Source: Acanthosepion esculentum (lineage: Eukaryota; Mollusca; Cephalopoda; Sepiida; Sepiidae). From it: a stretch of DNA of 64,000 nucleotides. The stretch lies in NCBI GenBank assembly GCA_964036315.1, contig OZ038509.1, positions 24,055,652 to 24,119,651 of the forward strand, written 5' to 3'. Positions 54,480 through 64,000 of this stretch are shown piece by piece. A program made the position numbers and the translations under genes. The notes under the pieces are model-generated. The model searched no databases and was not told where the DNA came from. It worked only from the letters and a program-made list of their open reading frames with translations. Position 1 is the first letter of the stretch; each line of letters begins with the position of its first letter.

Positions 54480-55560
54480 CTTTGTCTTGGGTGTCCTGCA
54501 GTTCTCCTTTAGTGTCTACCATAAAAAACATTTCGAATTATTCAGGCGCTATGGTGATTAGGTACAAGAGTGTTGAGCGTGTAAACCGGTGTTACAAGTT
54601 TAACCAGTTACTAACATTGGTAAATAGTCAACAGTACAGCGAAGACTAGTGTTGTTAAAAAAAATACAAAAGTTGAAAGCCAAGGGAGGCCAAATCATGA
54701 GAACTTTAATAATCTAATTATTTGAGGTATCCTCAATGAAAGCTGAGTTCTCAAGACATGCGAAGTTATTTGGCTGTCAATTTTCCGCAATTTAATTTCA
54801 CGGCTGAAATCCCCAGAAAAAATCGCGATATGAGAGTAAAATGATGAAATTACTCAAATATCGTAAACGTAAAATCATTATCAAAGCTGTTTGAATTTAG
54901 AGACATCGTGTAAATCAGTGCAATTTTTCATGTCATTCATGTCTGTGTGTTTCCGAGTACGTCGGTCTTCACAGACACATGTGTGTCTTCTTCAACACCC
55001 ACACAACTAACCGATGGTGTATACTACAAATGATTCATAGATTACAAAAAATCGTTTCATAAAGTTCTTCACAAAGAACTGGTGGAACTTCTTAGTAAAC
55101 TTGATTTCTTTGAGGATATTAGAACAATCCAGACATTATATTGGAAGTAAGACAGATAGGAAAATGATTTCAATAAATACACAAAAAATAGAAAAAGGCG
55201 TGGGACAAGTGTGGATATGCTCACCAGATTTCTGCAGCCATTACAGTAAAAATTTGGGAGATCGGTGGTCTACAAATTCAACCTGAGTAAATAGAAAATT
55301 ACAAACACCTCCTCTTTCATTCCTATCACACATCTCATTCATCATAACCATTTTGACACTAACCCTGTACACTACAATCTTAACCTCTTCTAGTCAATTT
55401 TTATCTATCCTCCCTATCCTCATAATCTTCACTTCCTACCCCCTCCTCTTTCATTCCTATCACACACCTCATGTTTGGTAGAACAGGGATTAAGAGAAAT
55501 CGCGAAAAAAAATTTGCTAAAATCTAGAAATGACAGGTAATTGTGGAGAGTCATAACCGC
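54480..55560. other. Nothing recognised
   Basis: A 30-bp duplication CCTCCTCTTTCATTCCTATC-ACACA at 55306 and 55441 only. Confidence 0.4.
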
Positions 55561-55585
55561 TTACGTCATTGACACGTTACATAGA

Positions 55586-55617
55586 AGAAGAAGAAGAAGA
55601 AGAAGAAGAAGAAGAAG

Positions 55618-55646
<29 letters not shown>
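55586..55646. repeat. (GAA)n microsatellite
   Basis: About 20 GAA units preceded by CATTGACACGTTACATA, the same context that makes up the satellite from 56027. Confidence 0.9.
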
Positions 55647-55649
<3 letters not shown>

Positions 55650-55659
55650 TGAGTTTGAC

Positions 55660-55800
55660 AGAGAAGAAATTAGCAGAGACAAGGAAAAGACAAAAAAATT
55701 ACTAAGTGGTAAAAGTTACCAAGGACATGACATTGTTGAGACCCATGATCGCCCACGTTCTGAACGGATATGGCCCGTAAAAGAAGAAGCAGTGCAAAAA
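55660..55800 (+). pseudogene. LINE family B extreme C-terminus
   Basis: Ends with ...MIAHVLNGYGP-type coding (CGCCCACGTTCTGAACGGAT), as at 58800 and 45690. Confidence 0.5.
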
Positions 55801-56026
55801 GATTTCAATATATTTGTCTAAGATAATGGCGTCGTATGACAAAGCAACCACAGCATTCCTTTCCAGCAGTTTCTATTGTGAAACTCTACCGATCTTAAGT
55901 AATAATTAAAGCCAAACGCCTATCCTTCTGCTGGAGACAAGTTTATTGCAAAGCGCTTGGTTTTATTCTCGGCTCACTTTTCAATAACAGTTCGGAAATA
56001 GAAATTACAATCTCTCTCAGTTGACG

Positions 56027-58264
56027 GAAGAGTGAAGTTACTCAGTTTTTCTTGACTCATTCTAGAGCATCAGTTTTGAGACACTTCTTTCATTGACACG
56101 TTACATAGAAGAAGAAGTTACTCAGTTTTTCTTGACTCATTCTAGAGCATCAGTTTTGAGACACTTCTTTCATTGACACGTTACATAGAAGAAGAAGTTA
56201 CTCAGTTTTTCTTGACTCATTCTAGAGCATCAGTTTTGAGACACTTCTTTCATTGACACGTTACATAGAAGAAGAAGTTACTCAGTTTTTCTTGACTCAT
56301 TCTAGAGCATCAGTTTTGAGACACTTCTTTCATTGACACGTTACATAGAAGAAGAAGTTACTCAGTTTTTCTTGACTCATTCTAGAGCATCAGTTTTGAG
56401 ACACTTCTTTCATTGACACGTTACATAGAAGAAGAAGTTACTCAGTTTTTCTTGACTCATTCTAGAGCATCAGTTTTGAGACACTTCTTTCATTGACACG
56501 TTACATAGAAGAAGAAGTTACTCAGTTTTTCTTGACTCATTCTAGAGCATCAGTTTTGAGACACTTCTTTCATTGACACGTTACATAGAAGAAGAAGTTA
56601 CTCAGTTTTTCTTGACTCATTCTAGAGCATCGGTTTTGAGACACTTCTTTCATTGACACGTTACATAGAAGAAGAAGTTACTCAGTTTTTCTTGACTCAT
56701 TCTAGAGCATCAGTTTTGAGACACTTCTTTCATTGACACGTTACATAGAAGAAGAAGTTACTCAGTTTTTCTTGACTCATTCTAGAGCATCAGTTTTGAG
56801 ACACTTCTTTCATTGACACGTTACATAGAAGAAGAAGTTACTCAGTTTTTCTTGACTCATTCTAGAGCATCAGTTTTGAGACACTTCTTTCATTGACACG
56901 TTACATAGAAGAAGAAGTTACTCAGTTTTTCTTGACTCATTCTAGAGCATCAGTTTTGAGACACTTCTTTCATTGACACGTTACATAGAAGAAGAAGAAG
57001 TTACTCAGTTTTTCTTGACTCATTCTAGAGCATCAGTTTTGAGACACTTCTTTCATTGACACGTTACATAGAAGAAGAAGTTACTCAGTTTTTCTTGACT
57101 CATTCTAGAGCATCAGTTTTGAGACACTTCTTTCATTGACACGTTACATAGAAGAAGAAGTTACTCAGTTTTTCTTGACTCATTCTAGAGCATCGGTTTT
57201 GAGACACTTCTTTCATTGACACGTTACATAGAAGAAGAAGTTACTCAGTTTTTCTTGACTCATTCTAGAGCATCAGTTTTGAGACACTTCTTTCATTGAC
57301 ACGTTACATAGAAGAAGAAGTTACTCAGTTTTTCTTGACTCATTCTAGAGCATCAGTTTTGAGACACTTCTTTCATTGACACGTTACATAGAAGAAGAAG
57401 TTACTCAGTTTTTCTTGACTCATTCTAGAGCATCAGTTTTGAGACACTTCTTTCATTGACACGTTACATAGAAGAAGAAGTTACTCAGTTTTTCTTGACT
57501 CATTCTAGAGCATCAGTTTTGAGACACTTCTTTCATTGACACGTTACATAGAAGAAGAAGAAGTTACTCAGTTTTTCTTGACTCATTCTAGAGCATCAGT
57601 TTTGAGACACTTCTTTCATTGACACGTTACATAGAAGAAGAAGTTACTCAGTTTTTCTTGACTCATTCTAGAGCATCAGTTTTCAGACACTTCTTTCATT
57701 GACACGTTACATAGAAGAAGAAGTTACTCAGTTTTTCTTGACTCATTCTAGAGCATCAGTTTTGAGACACTTCTTTCATTGACACGTTACATAGAAGAAG
57801 AAGTTACTCAGTTTTTCTTGACTCATTCTAGAGCATCAGTTTTGAGACACTTCTTTCATTGACACGTTACATAGAAGAAGAAGTTACTCAGTTTTTCTTG
57901 ACTCATTCTAAAGCATCAGTTTTGAGACACTTCTTTCATTGACACGTTACATAGAAGAAGAAGTTACTCAGTTTTTCTTGACTCATTCTAGAGCATCAGT
58001 TTTGAGACACTTCTTTCATTGACACGTTACATAGAAGAAGAAGTTACTCAGTTTTTCTTGACTCATTCTAGAGCATCAGTTTTGAGACACTTCTTTCATT
58101 GACACGTTACATAGAAGAAGAAGAAGTTACTCAGTTTTTTTTTACTCATTCTAGAGCATCAGTTTTGAGACACTTCTTTCATTGACACGTTACATAGAAG
58201 AAGAAGAAGTTACTCAGTTTTTCTTGACTCATTCTAGAGCATCAGTTTTGAGACACTTCTTTCA
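56027..58264. repeat. 80-bp satellite, about 28 nearly identical units
   Basis: Unit: GAAGTTACTCAGTTTTTCTT, GACTCATTCTAGAGCATCAG, TTTTGAGACACTTCTTTCAT, TGACACGTTACATAGAAGAA. Units differ mainly by one extra GAA (83 bp) and a few single-base variants (GCATCGG, AAAGCATC, TTTCAGAC). Such homogeneity indicates recent amplification. The source segment is around 55563-55590 plus 56027. Confidence 0.95.
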
Positions 58265-58820
58265 AAGCTGACAGTTGAAACAGTAAAATACCTAGTTAGT
58301 CATATATCAAAAGAGACATGAACGCCTAAATGTGTATCACGTATGGCACTTCGCTGGCTGAAGCAAAGAAAAGAATGTTGAACTGTTACGGAATATCAGT
58401 TTTCCCTTATGGCAGTGAATGGTGGACAATCTTCTCAGATTTGAAGAAGAGACTTCAAGCAACAGAAATGTGGTTCTACAGAAGGATGCTGAGAATAGCA
58501 TGGTCTGAACAAGATAGCAACGATGAATTTTTTAGGAAAAATGGCAAGAAGAAGGAAATTTATACTTAGCATCATGAAGAGATGGTTCAAATTACATAAC
58601 GAGGAAAGAAGCCTTAGAAAATGTGATACTCACAGGACCGATTTAAGGCAAGAGAGACAGAAGAAAACAACTCATAATCTATCTGACAAGCTTGAGTAAA
58701 TTCATGGTGGAGCAGGGTTGGGAGAGATGGCCAATAGGCAAAATTTATTACGAGCTGCAAAGGACAGGAGATTGTGGAGAGACATGATTGCCAACGCTCT
58801 GAAGGGATACGGCACATAGA
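58265..58820 (+). pseudogene. LINE family B C-terminal region
   Basis: 58330-58569 reads KKRMLNCYGISVFPYGSEWW, then KKRLQATEMWFYRRMLRIAW; later frames give LLRAAKDRRLW and the C-terminal ALKGYGT. Frame breaks at about 58565. Confidence 0.75.
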
Positions 58821-59025
58821 AGTTCTTAGTATATAAGAATGTTTTCGTGGCTCCCTAAGTCAGAAAATACGAAATTGAATTGATTTATTTTTTATGGATT
58901 ATCAACCCTTTGTGGGTTATTGAAAGCCGAAACAGATTTTGACCCTTAAGAATAATTCTTATTTTTCGGGAGTGAATATTTCCTTCTCCACAAGTGATTT
59001 AAAAGTCTTCAACCAACCATATTTC

Positions 59026-59029
<4 letters not shown>

Positions 59030-59065
<36 letters not shown>
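59030..59065. repeat. (TA)n microsatellite
   Basis: Target of the minus-strand hammerhead-linked unit at 59165. Confidence 0.85.
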
Positions 59066-59070
<5 letters not shown>

Positions 59071-59164
59071 GCATATATAATGCTGGTGCTAACAGTGCTC
59101 GATGTAATACCACAGATATATTATTAAATATATATTAATAAATATACATATTCTTCCTCACAGA

Positions 59165-59204
59165 TAGTACAACACAAAGTTTCATGCACAACGCAATCTT
59201 CAGG
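59165..59204 (-). ncRNA. Hammerhead-like motif
   Basis: Minus strand CCTGAAGATTGCGTTGTGCA then TGAAACTTTGTGTTGTACT. CUGAAGA and GAAAC intact; stem II UUGC/GCA(U) weak; a GUA triplet is available with a two-pair stem III. Confidence 0.45.
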
Positions 59205-59479
59205 TATTAAATATAAATTGACCTGTGGGATTACAGTTTTTTCATTTTTAAATTTGAAAAATTATTATTTTATTTTTATTTATTTTTAATTTTTAATTAA
59301 CTATTAAATTGTTATTTTTAATGCTAATTACGGTCTCTTGTTAATATATTACTATTACATAAATATATTCGCGTTTTAATAAGAACAAGTGATCTCCCTT
59401 TAATTATAAAATTTTGAAGAAAGTGAACTATGAATATTCCCACTCAAATATATAATAATATCTGGAGACGTCAATTGAC

Positions 59480-59907
59480 ATTATATTTGAATAGTTGGAG
59501 ATTATAGCTATCAGGGAAACAGGAAAAGGGGAGGGAGTTCCACAGGCGAGAGGTGCGAGACATGAAGCTATTGGAGTAGAAGAGACGGCTACATTTAACA
59601 GTTTCGACAGTGAAATGGTGAGAGCGAGATGCCAGCCTAGTAGAACGCTTAAATTCATGAAGTCTGGAAACCAGCGAAAGCAGCTCATTGGAGCAGTTAC
59701 TGTGAAAATATTTGTAAAAAAGACAGAGGGAGGCGACGGTACGTCTGTGAGAGAGCAACTGCAGACGAGATGCCAGATCAGGGTCAATTACATTGCATAT
59801 CCGTCTCTGGATCTTTTCAAGAACCTCGAGGCAAACAGAAGGGGCACGGGGCCATATATGGCAGCAATACTCCATGCAAGGGCGAATGGTTGATTTAGAG
59901 ATTTGAA

Positions 59908-59908
<1 letters not shown>
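59480..59908 (-). pseudogene. LINE family A reverse transcriptase C-terminal region, best copy
   Basis: Open for over 140 codons: ISKSTIRPCMEYCCHIWPRA, EVLEKIQRRICNVIDPDLAS, RLQLLSHRRTVASLCLFYKY, FHSNCSNELLSLVSRLHEFK, SHHFTVETVKCSRLFYSNSF, SRTSRLWNSLPFSCFPDSYN, LQLFKYNVN. It is the thumb and post-RT region of a Jockey/CR1-like non-LTR element. Its 5' edge is exactly at a (TA)n tract, so it is 5'-truncated there. Confidence 0.8.

Positions 59909-59909
<1 letters not shown>

Positions 59910-59974
<65 letters not shown>
59910..59974. repeat. (TA)n microsatellite
   Basis: About 32 TA units at the 5' truncation point of the LINE. Confidence 0.9.
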
Positions 59975-59979
<5 letters not shown>

Positions 59980-60432
59980 CTACACTCGGTTGGTGAAAAA
60001 ATCCAGATTTGCAATTCGCAAATCTAAATATAAGCAAATTGGTTCCTGGAGAAATAAATTGGAAAAAGCGAACTAGGAACATCCGAGCAGGGCGAAAAAT
60101 TAGTCCATTAAGTTAAATCCACTCCAAAGAAAAAACAATAAAACAATCGAGTAATTAATGTAAAACGTAAAGTGCTCAATACGCTAAGTAAAACAGAAAT
60201 TCTTTTTTAAAATCCTAAAGAACCAGCATCTTCAGGGTAAGCTGGCCACTTTACCCTGAAGATCCATTTAGGTGAAGCCTAGGTAGGTAGTTCTTGGCAC
60301 TTTAGCAATTTTTTTTCAATTTTTCAAATTAAAAAAAAAAACTGTAATCCCCGCGTAATATATAACTACGCCAACATTGTACTAACCAGATAGATTATAA
60401 TTTAAAATTGTGTAACGATCTGTTCATAATCA

Positions 60433-60480
60433 GCACCTGAAGATTGCGTCGTGCATGAAACTCAGAGTCATGCCAGCGGT
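60433..60480 (+). ncRNA. Hammerhead-like motif with GUC triplet
   Basis: CTGAAGA (60437-60443), TTGCGTCGTGCAT, GAAAC, stem III ACU-CAG-AGU, triplet GUC. Core letters intact; stem II starts with a U-U mismatch and stem I is not continuous. A TA tract begins at 60488. Confidence 0.5.
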
Positions 60481-60484
60481 GAGG

Positions 60485-60487
<3 letters not shown>

Positions 60488-60525
<38 letters not shown>
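60488..60525. repeat. (TA)n microsatellite
   Basis: About 19 TA units. Confidence 0.85.
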
Positions 60526-60526
<1 letters not shown>

Positions 60527-60554
60527 TGTGAAAATATATAGCCGACATGTTTTT

Positions 60555-60998
60555 CCCCAGTATGTGTTCACATATCCAGTGTTGACGTAGATTTAGTTAA
60601 ATGAAGAACTGCATACGTCAGAGGTAAATGGTTTCTCTCCAGTATGTATTTAAATATGTCTTCTTAAATATGAGATATCTGAAAAAGAAAAGACACAATT
60701 TCTCACGAATATGGCTTCTCACTGGTATCGCTGATGTTGCTTTACTGTCTTCTGTGAAATGGGGGGTGAGACACACATCACAAAAATATTGTTTCTCGCC
60801 AGTACGTGTTCGTTCATGTCACCTCAAATCTGACATATCTGAAAAAGAAGAACTACTAACATCACAAGAATAAGGTTTTTTTTTCTCAAGAATGTGTTCG
60901 CATATACTGCGCCAAAGCAGATTTTATTGAAGAAGAAGAACCACACATTTCTATATATGGTCATTTCATATGGTTTCTCTCCAGTATGTATTCGGTTA
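60555..60998 (-). pseudogene. C2H2 zinc-finger array pseudogene
   Basis: Six finger-linker relics on the minus strand, spaced about 78-92 bp: HTGEKPYE (about 60980), THS.EKKPYSCD (60885), RTGEKQYFCDVC (60800), TSEKPYS (60715), TGEKPF (60640), HTGEKHVG (60560). Between them Cys and His codons are mostly eroded and frames shift. A poly-zinc-finger gene copy or retrocopy long dead. Confidence 0.7.
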
Positions 60999-61059
60999 TG
61001 TAGACTGAAATGTGAGACCTTCGTAAAAAAAAAAAATGAGTAGCGAACATCACAAGAAT

Positions 61060-61715
61060 ATAATTGTGACGGTTATAATGCGATGATGATGGTTTCGCTG
61101 TCGAAAATGACGAGACAATTCAATGTATCTACTTTGAATCTGATCGCTTCCCTTTCCCGCCCTGCTTCTTTTTTTTTTTAAACTTGTCCAGTCCTGAAAG
61201 AAAAAAATCACTTCTAGGTCACCCTATCTGCTCATGTTTAATCCTTACTTCTTTCTTCCCCTCCCTCTCTCACTCTTTCCTTCCCTCTCCTCTCCCTATC
61301 TCTCTACCTTTATCTCCCCACCCCTAATTTTTTAAAACCTTATATTGAGTCTTTCTTCTTCTATTAATATTAAAACTTATTTTCTTTTTTTTCCTTTTCC
61401 TTCCGTTTGGATAAATTGACTCCATTTATTAACAAAACGCCGGTCTGAAGAGTTGAATGCAAAAAATTCATGAAATAAATTATAACCGGATGGATTTTTA
61501 AGGATTCTGTACTCATTATATATATAATTAAACATGAAAACAATAAACAAAAACTAAAAATTCTTGAAGCTATATACATAAAACAGTTGAAACCTAACAT
61601 GAAAAAATAAACTATGAAATCTCCACAAATAACCTTAAATGCCTATAATTGGTAACAGAAGCCATTGGTTCATACCAACGGCTTTCCATACTCAATACTC
61701 ATCGAATTCACTCTC
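61060..61715. other. Nothing recognised
   Basis: Pyrimidine-rich around 61230-61320. Confidence 0.4.
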
Positions 61716-61719
61716 GCGT

Positions 61720-61860
61720 GGTCATGTGTGACGTCATGAGCTGTGGTCCGATTTTCGCTTTCAGCGTCTTATATGCACGTGTTTATCGTTGCTTGGAAAT
61801 CATCCATGTAAACAAAAACAGACTATCATCAATTTCTTGTTCGTGTATTGTTTAATATAT
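61720..61860 (+). mobile_element. PLE-like 5' segment
   Basis: Inverted match to 6536-6665; leads directly into the hammerhead-like motif at 61875. Confidence 0.6.
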
Positions 61861-61874
61861 TGTGTAATTGTCAT

Positions 61875-61914
61875 CTTTGATAATGGCTTATGTAAGCCGA
61901 AAGCTTAGATTGGA
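61875..61914 (+). ncRNA. Degenerate hammerhead-like motif
   Basis: CTTTGATAAT, stem GGCTTATGTAAGCC, GAAAGCTTAGATTGG; sister of 7001-7040. Confidence 0.45.
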
Positions 61915-61924
61915 TTAAAAAAAT

Positions 61925-62079
61925 ATGTATCAATATTGTGATTTTCTTTCATTGTTTAATGATAATGTTATTAAGCTTATCAGACGATATGAAAAGAACT
62001 TACATAAAATATATAGACAACACTTATCTATATTATTTAATGAAACATGTATGAATGAAAAAATGCTGCCTAAATACAC

Positions 62080-62080
<1 letters not shown>
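61925..62080 (+). pseudogene. LLPKYT-type truncated ORF start
   Basis: YCDFLSLFNDNVIKLIRRYE, LSILFNETCMNEKMLPKYT, then the TA tract. Over 80 per cent identical in protein to 7048-7198. Confidence 0.55.

Positions 62081-62135
<55 letters not shown>
62081..62135. repeat. (TA)n microsatellite
   Basis: About 27 TA units between the ORF fragment and a mariner-like element. Confidence 0.9.
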
Positions 62136-63000
<865 letters not shown>

Positions 63001-63004
63001 TCAC

Positions 63005-63042
63005 CCGAGCGCTTTCGGCTATACATTTAGCCATTTTCAAGG
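63005..63042 (-). ncRNA. Degenerate hammerhead-like motif
   Basis: Minus strand CCTTGAAAATGGCTAAATGT, ATAGCCGAAAGCGCTCGG: stem II GGCTA/TAGCC and GAAAG present, CUGAnGA altered. Confidence 0.45.
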
Positions 63043-63163
63043 ATTAAATATTTTAACTGTTAAATAAGAAATAGTTTGCTGTATGTATGTTTTATAAAAT
63101 GATTTCATTTTTCAAAACACGGTCAAGATATTGTGTCCATGTTCATAGTTAATATTATTAAGT

Positions 63164-63646
63164 TCAGTTTTTGTTTGTTTTTATTAATAAGGCTTCCATT
63201 ATTTTTAGCCTTGTTTTTTTGCATGTAGATGATGCTATTATATTTGTGCTGTCAACAAGTATGTTTCGAATAGTGTCCGGTAGGTCTCCATGAATATTTA
63301 AATGAGATCTAATTGAGCTATGGTCAGAAAGGTGTAGAGTTAGTCTGCGTGTGAAACATGTTGTAGTATGGCCTATATAATTATTTACGAATTTTGATTG
63401 ATCAGGAATACAATTCCTTAATCGGCATTTAAATTCGTAAATAATATTTGCCCTATTTAATTTTGTTCTAGGAGGTGAATTATTTACAGTATTTACATTA
63501 GTCGGACTATTGTCCTCATCTTTGTCACCATATTTGTCACAACGTTTCGGCCGTTGTACGCTCCGGCCTTCTTCAGGTGGTTGGAATTTCGAACTGAACC
63601 CTTTATTTCGATCACTGGGGTAGACTGTTCTAGTTCCACGTGTCAT
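63164..63646 (-). pseudogene. PLE GIY-YIG endonuclease region, open 160 codons
   Basis: Residues 1-60 are a charged linker (PPEEGRSVQRPKRCDKYGDK, DEDNSPTNVNTVNNSPP); then TKLNRANIIYEFKCRLRNC, NNYIGHTTTCFTRRLTLHLS (the YIG part of GIY-YIG with the Arg), DHSSIRSHL, and a C-terminal IMEALLIKTNKN (the family's Glu-containing block). This is the PLE endonuclease domain. The upstream reverse transcriptase is not attached. Residues 22-38 are encoded by the hammerhead-like core at 63541-63578. Whether it is a real ORF start or a fragment is unclear. Confidence 0.75.
63541..63578 (-). ncRNA. PLE hammerhead-like motif overlapping coding sequence
   Basis: Minus strand CTGAAGAAGGCC, loop GGAGCGTACAAC, GGCCGAAACGTTGTGAC. 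CUGAAGA, stem II GGCC/GGCC and GAAAC intact; the base after GU is G rather than H, so the cleavage site appears lost. Confidence 0.55.
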
Positions 63647-63697
63647 GTTTGATGGATGTCAGTTATCAGTTATCTCCTGGTAATTTTCCCTCAAGGA

Positions 63698-63776
63698 CAC
63701 ATGGCACAGTGGATAAAGGCGTTGGGTAGATCCAGTGACAGACCCAAAGAGTGTGAGTTCAATACCCGGTTAAGGC
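63698..63776 (+). other. tRNA-like sequence between inverted PLE repeats
   Basis: TGGCACAGTGG is a full match to an A-box consensus and GAGTTCAATACCC a near match to a B box; stem TTGGGT/ACCCAA sits where an anticodon stem would be, around an enlarged loop. No mature tRNA fold is complete. Confidence 0.55.
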
Positions 63777-63903
63777 AGTGGAGAACTTTCAAAGGGAAAA
63801 TTAGCAGGAGATAACTGATAACTGACATCCATCAAACATGTCACGTGGAACTAGAACAGTCTACCCCAGTGATTGAAATAAAGGGTTCAGTTCGAAATTC
63901 CAA

Positions 63904-63947
63904 CCACCTGAAGAAGGCCCGAGGGTACAACGGCCGAAACGTTGTGA
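63904..63947 (+). ncRNA. PLE hammerhead-like motif, right arm
   Basis: CTGAAGAAGGCC, loop CGAGGGTACAAC, GGCCGAAACGTTGTGACAA; same state as 63541-63578. Confidence 0.55.
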
Positions 63948-64000
63948 CAAATATGGCGACAAAGATGAGGACAATAGTCCGACTAATGTAAATACTGTAC

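Larger units (their letters stand above)
63486..63999. mobile_element. Inverted PLE terminal repeats around a tRNA-like spacer
   Basis: Arms 63486-63691 and 63793-63999 are almost perfect inverted copies (206 bp each, for example CATCCATCAAACATG, ACTAGAACAGTCTACCCC, GGCCGAAACGTTGTGACAAA). The 100-base spacer holds the tRNA-like sequence. The left arm belongs to the endonuclease frame. The right arm runs to the window edge and may continue. Confidence 0.85.

Noticed and set aside
60607..60873. Plus-strand 81-codon frame at 60628
   Set aside because: Antisense shadow of the zinc-finger relic.

Overview
This is eukaryotic, AT-rich, intron- and repeat-dominated DNA. Long (CA)n/(TA)n tracts, LINE, Penelope-like (PLE), tRNA-SINE, Tc1/mariner and hAT remnants, and canonical GT-AG introns suggest a metazoan. 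The combination is typical of a cephalopod such as an octopus; the taxon is inferred, since no marker gene is present. There are no bacterial genes, operons, rRNAs or CRISPR arrays.

One probable host gene lies on the + strand. It is an uncharacterised single-pass membrane protein of about 282 residues, built from exons at 16384-16604, 28672-29193 and 41529-41634. All junctions are phase 2, with consensus splice sites, about 12 kb per intron and an AATAAA after the stop. A 60-bp exon-like segment in its first intron (21027-21086) would create a stop if included.

Everything else is mobile-element debris. 0-9 kb: foldback element, class-II tRNA-headed SINE, an 88-bp satellite. 9-20 kb: LINE pieces, hAT element with 8-bp target duplication, hammerhead-linked repeats. 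20-30 kb: LINE reverse-transcriptase pieces and a 188-bp satellite built from a LINE 3' end. 30-40 kb: LINE split by two LTRs, Tc1, decayed coding repeats, LTR-like direct repeats, PLE endonuclease. 40-54 kb: mariner, a structured GC-rich insert, SINE with hammerhead core, a satellite split by an insertion, an inverted 107-bp satellite, three LINE tails. 54-64 kb: a homogeneous 80-bp satellite, LINE fragments, zinc-finger pseudogene, mariner, and a PLE with inverted terminal units.

The unifying observation is a hammerhead-ribozyme-like core (CUGAnGA, stem II, GAAA) found about 25 times, mostly decayed. In about 20 cases it points 5'->3' toward a neighbouring (TA)n or (CA)n tract. Two or three copies (8025, 21821, and nearly 12436) keep almost all core residues and a cleavable NUH triplet. 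PLE terminal repeats carry a tRNA-like sequence upstream of the core, one SINE has the same order, and two satellite families (88 and 107 bp) descend from the PLE segment around the core. PLEs are known to carry hammerhead motifs; the tRNA-like/hammerhead/microsatellite architecture and its conversion to satellites deserve a closer look.
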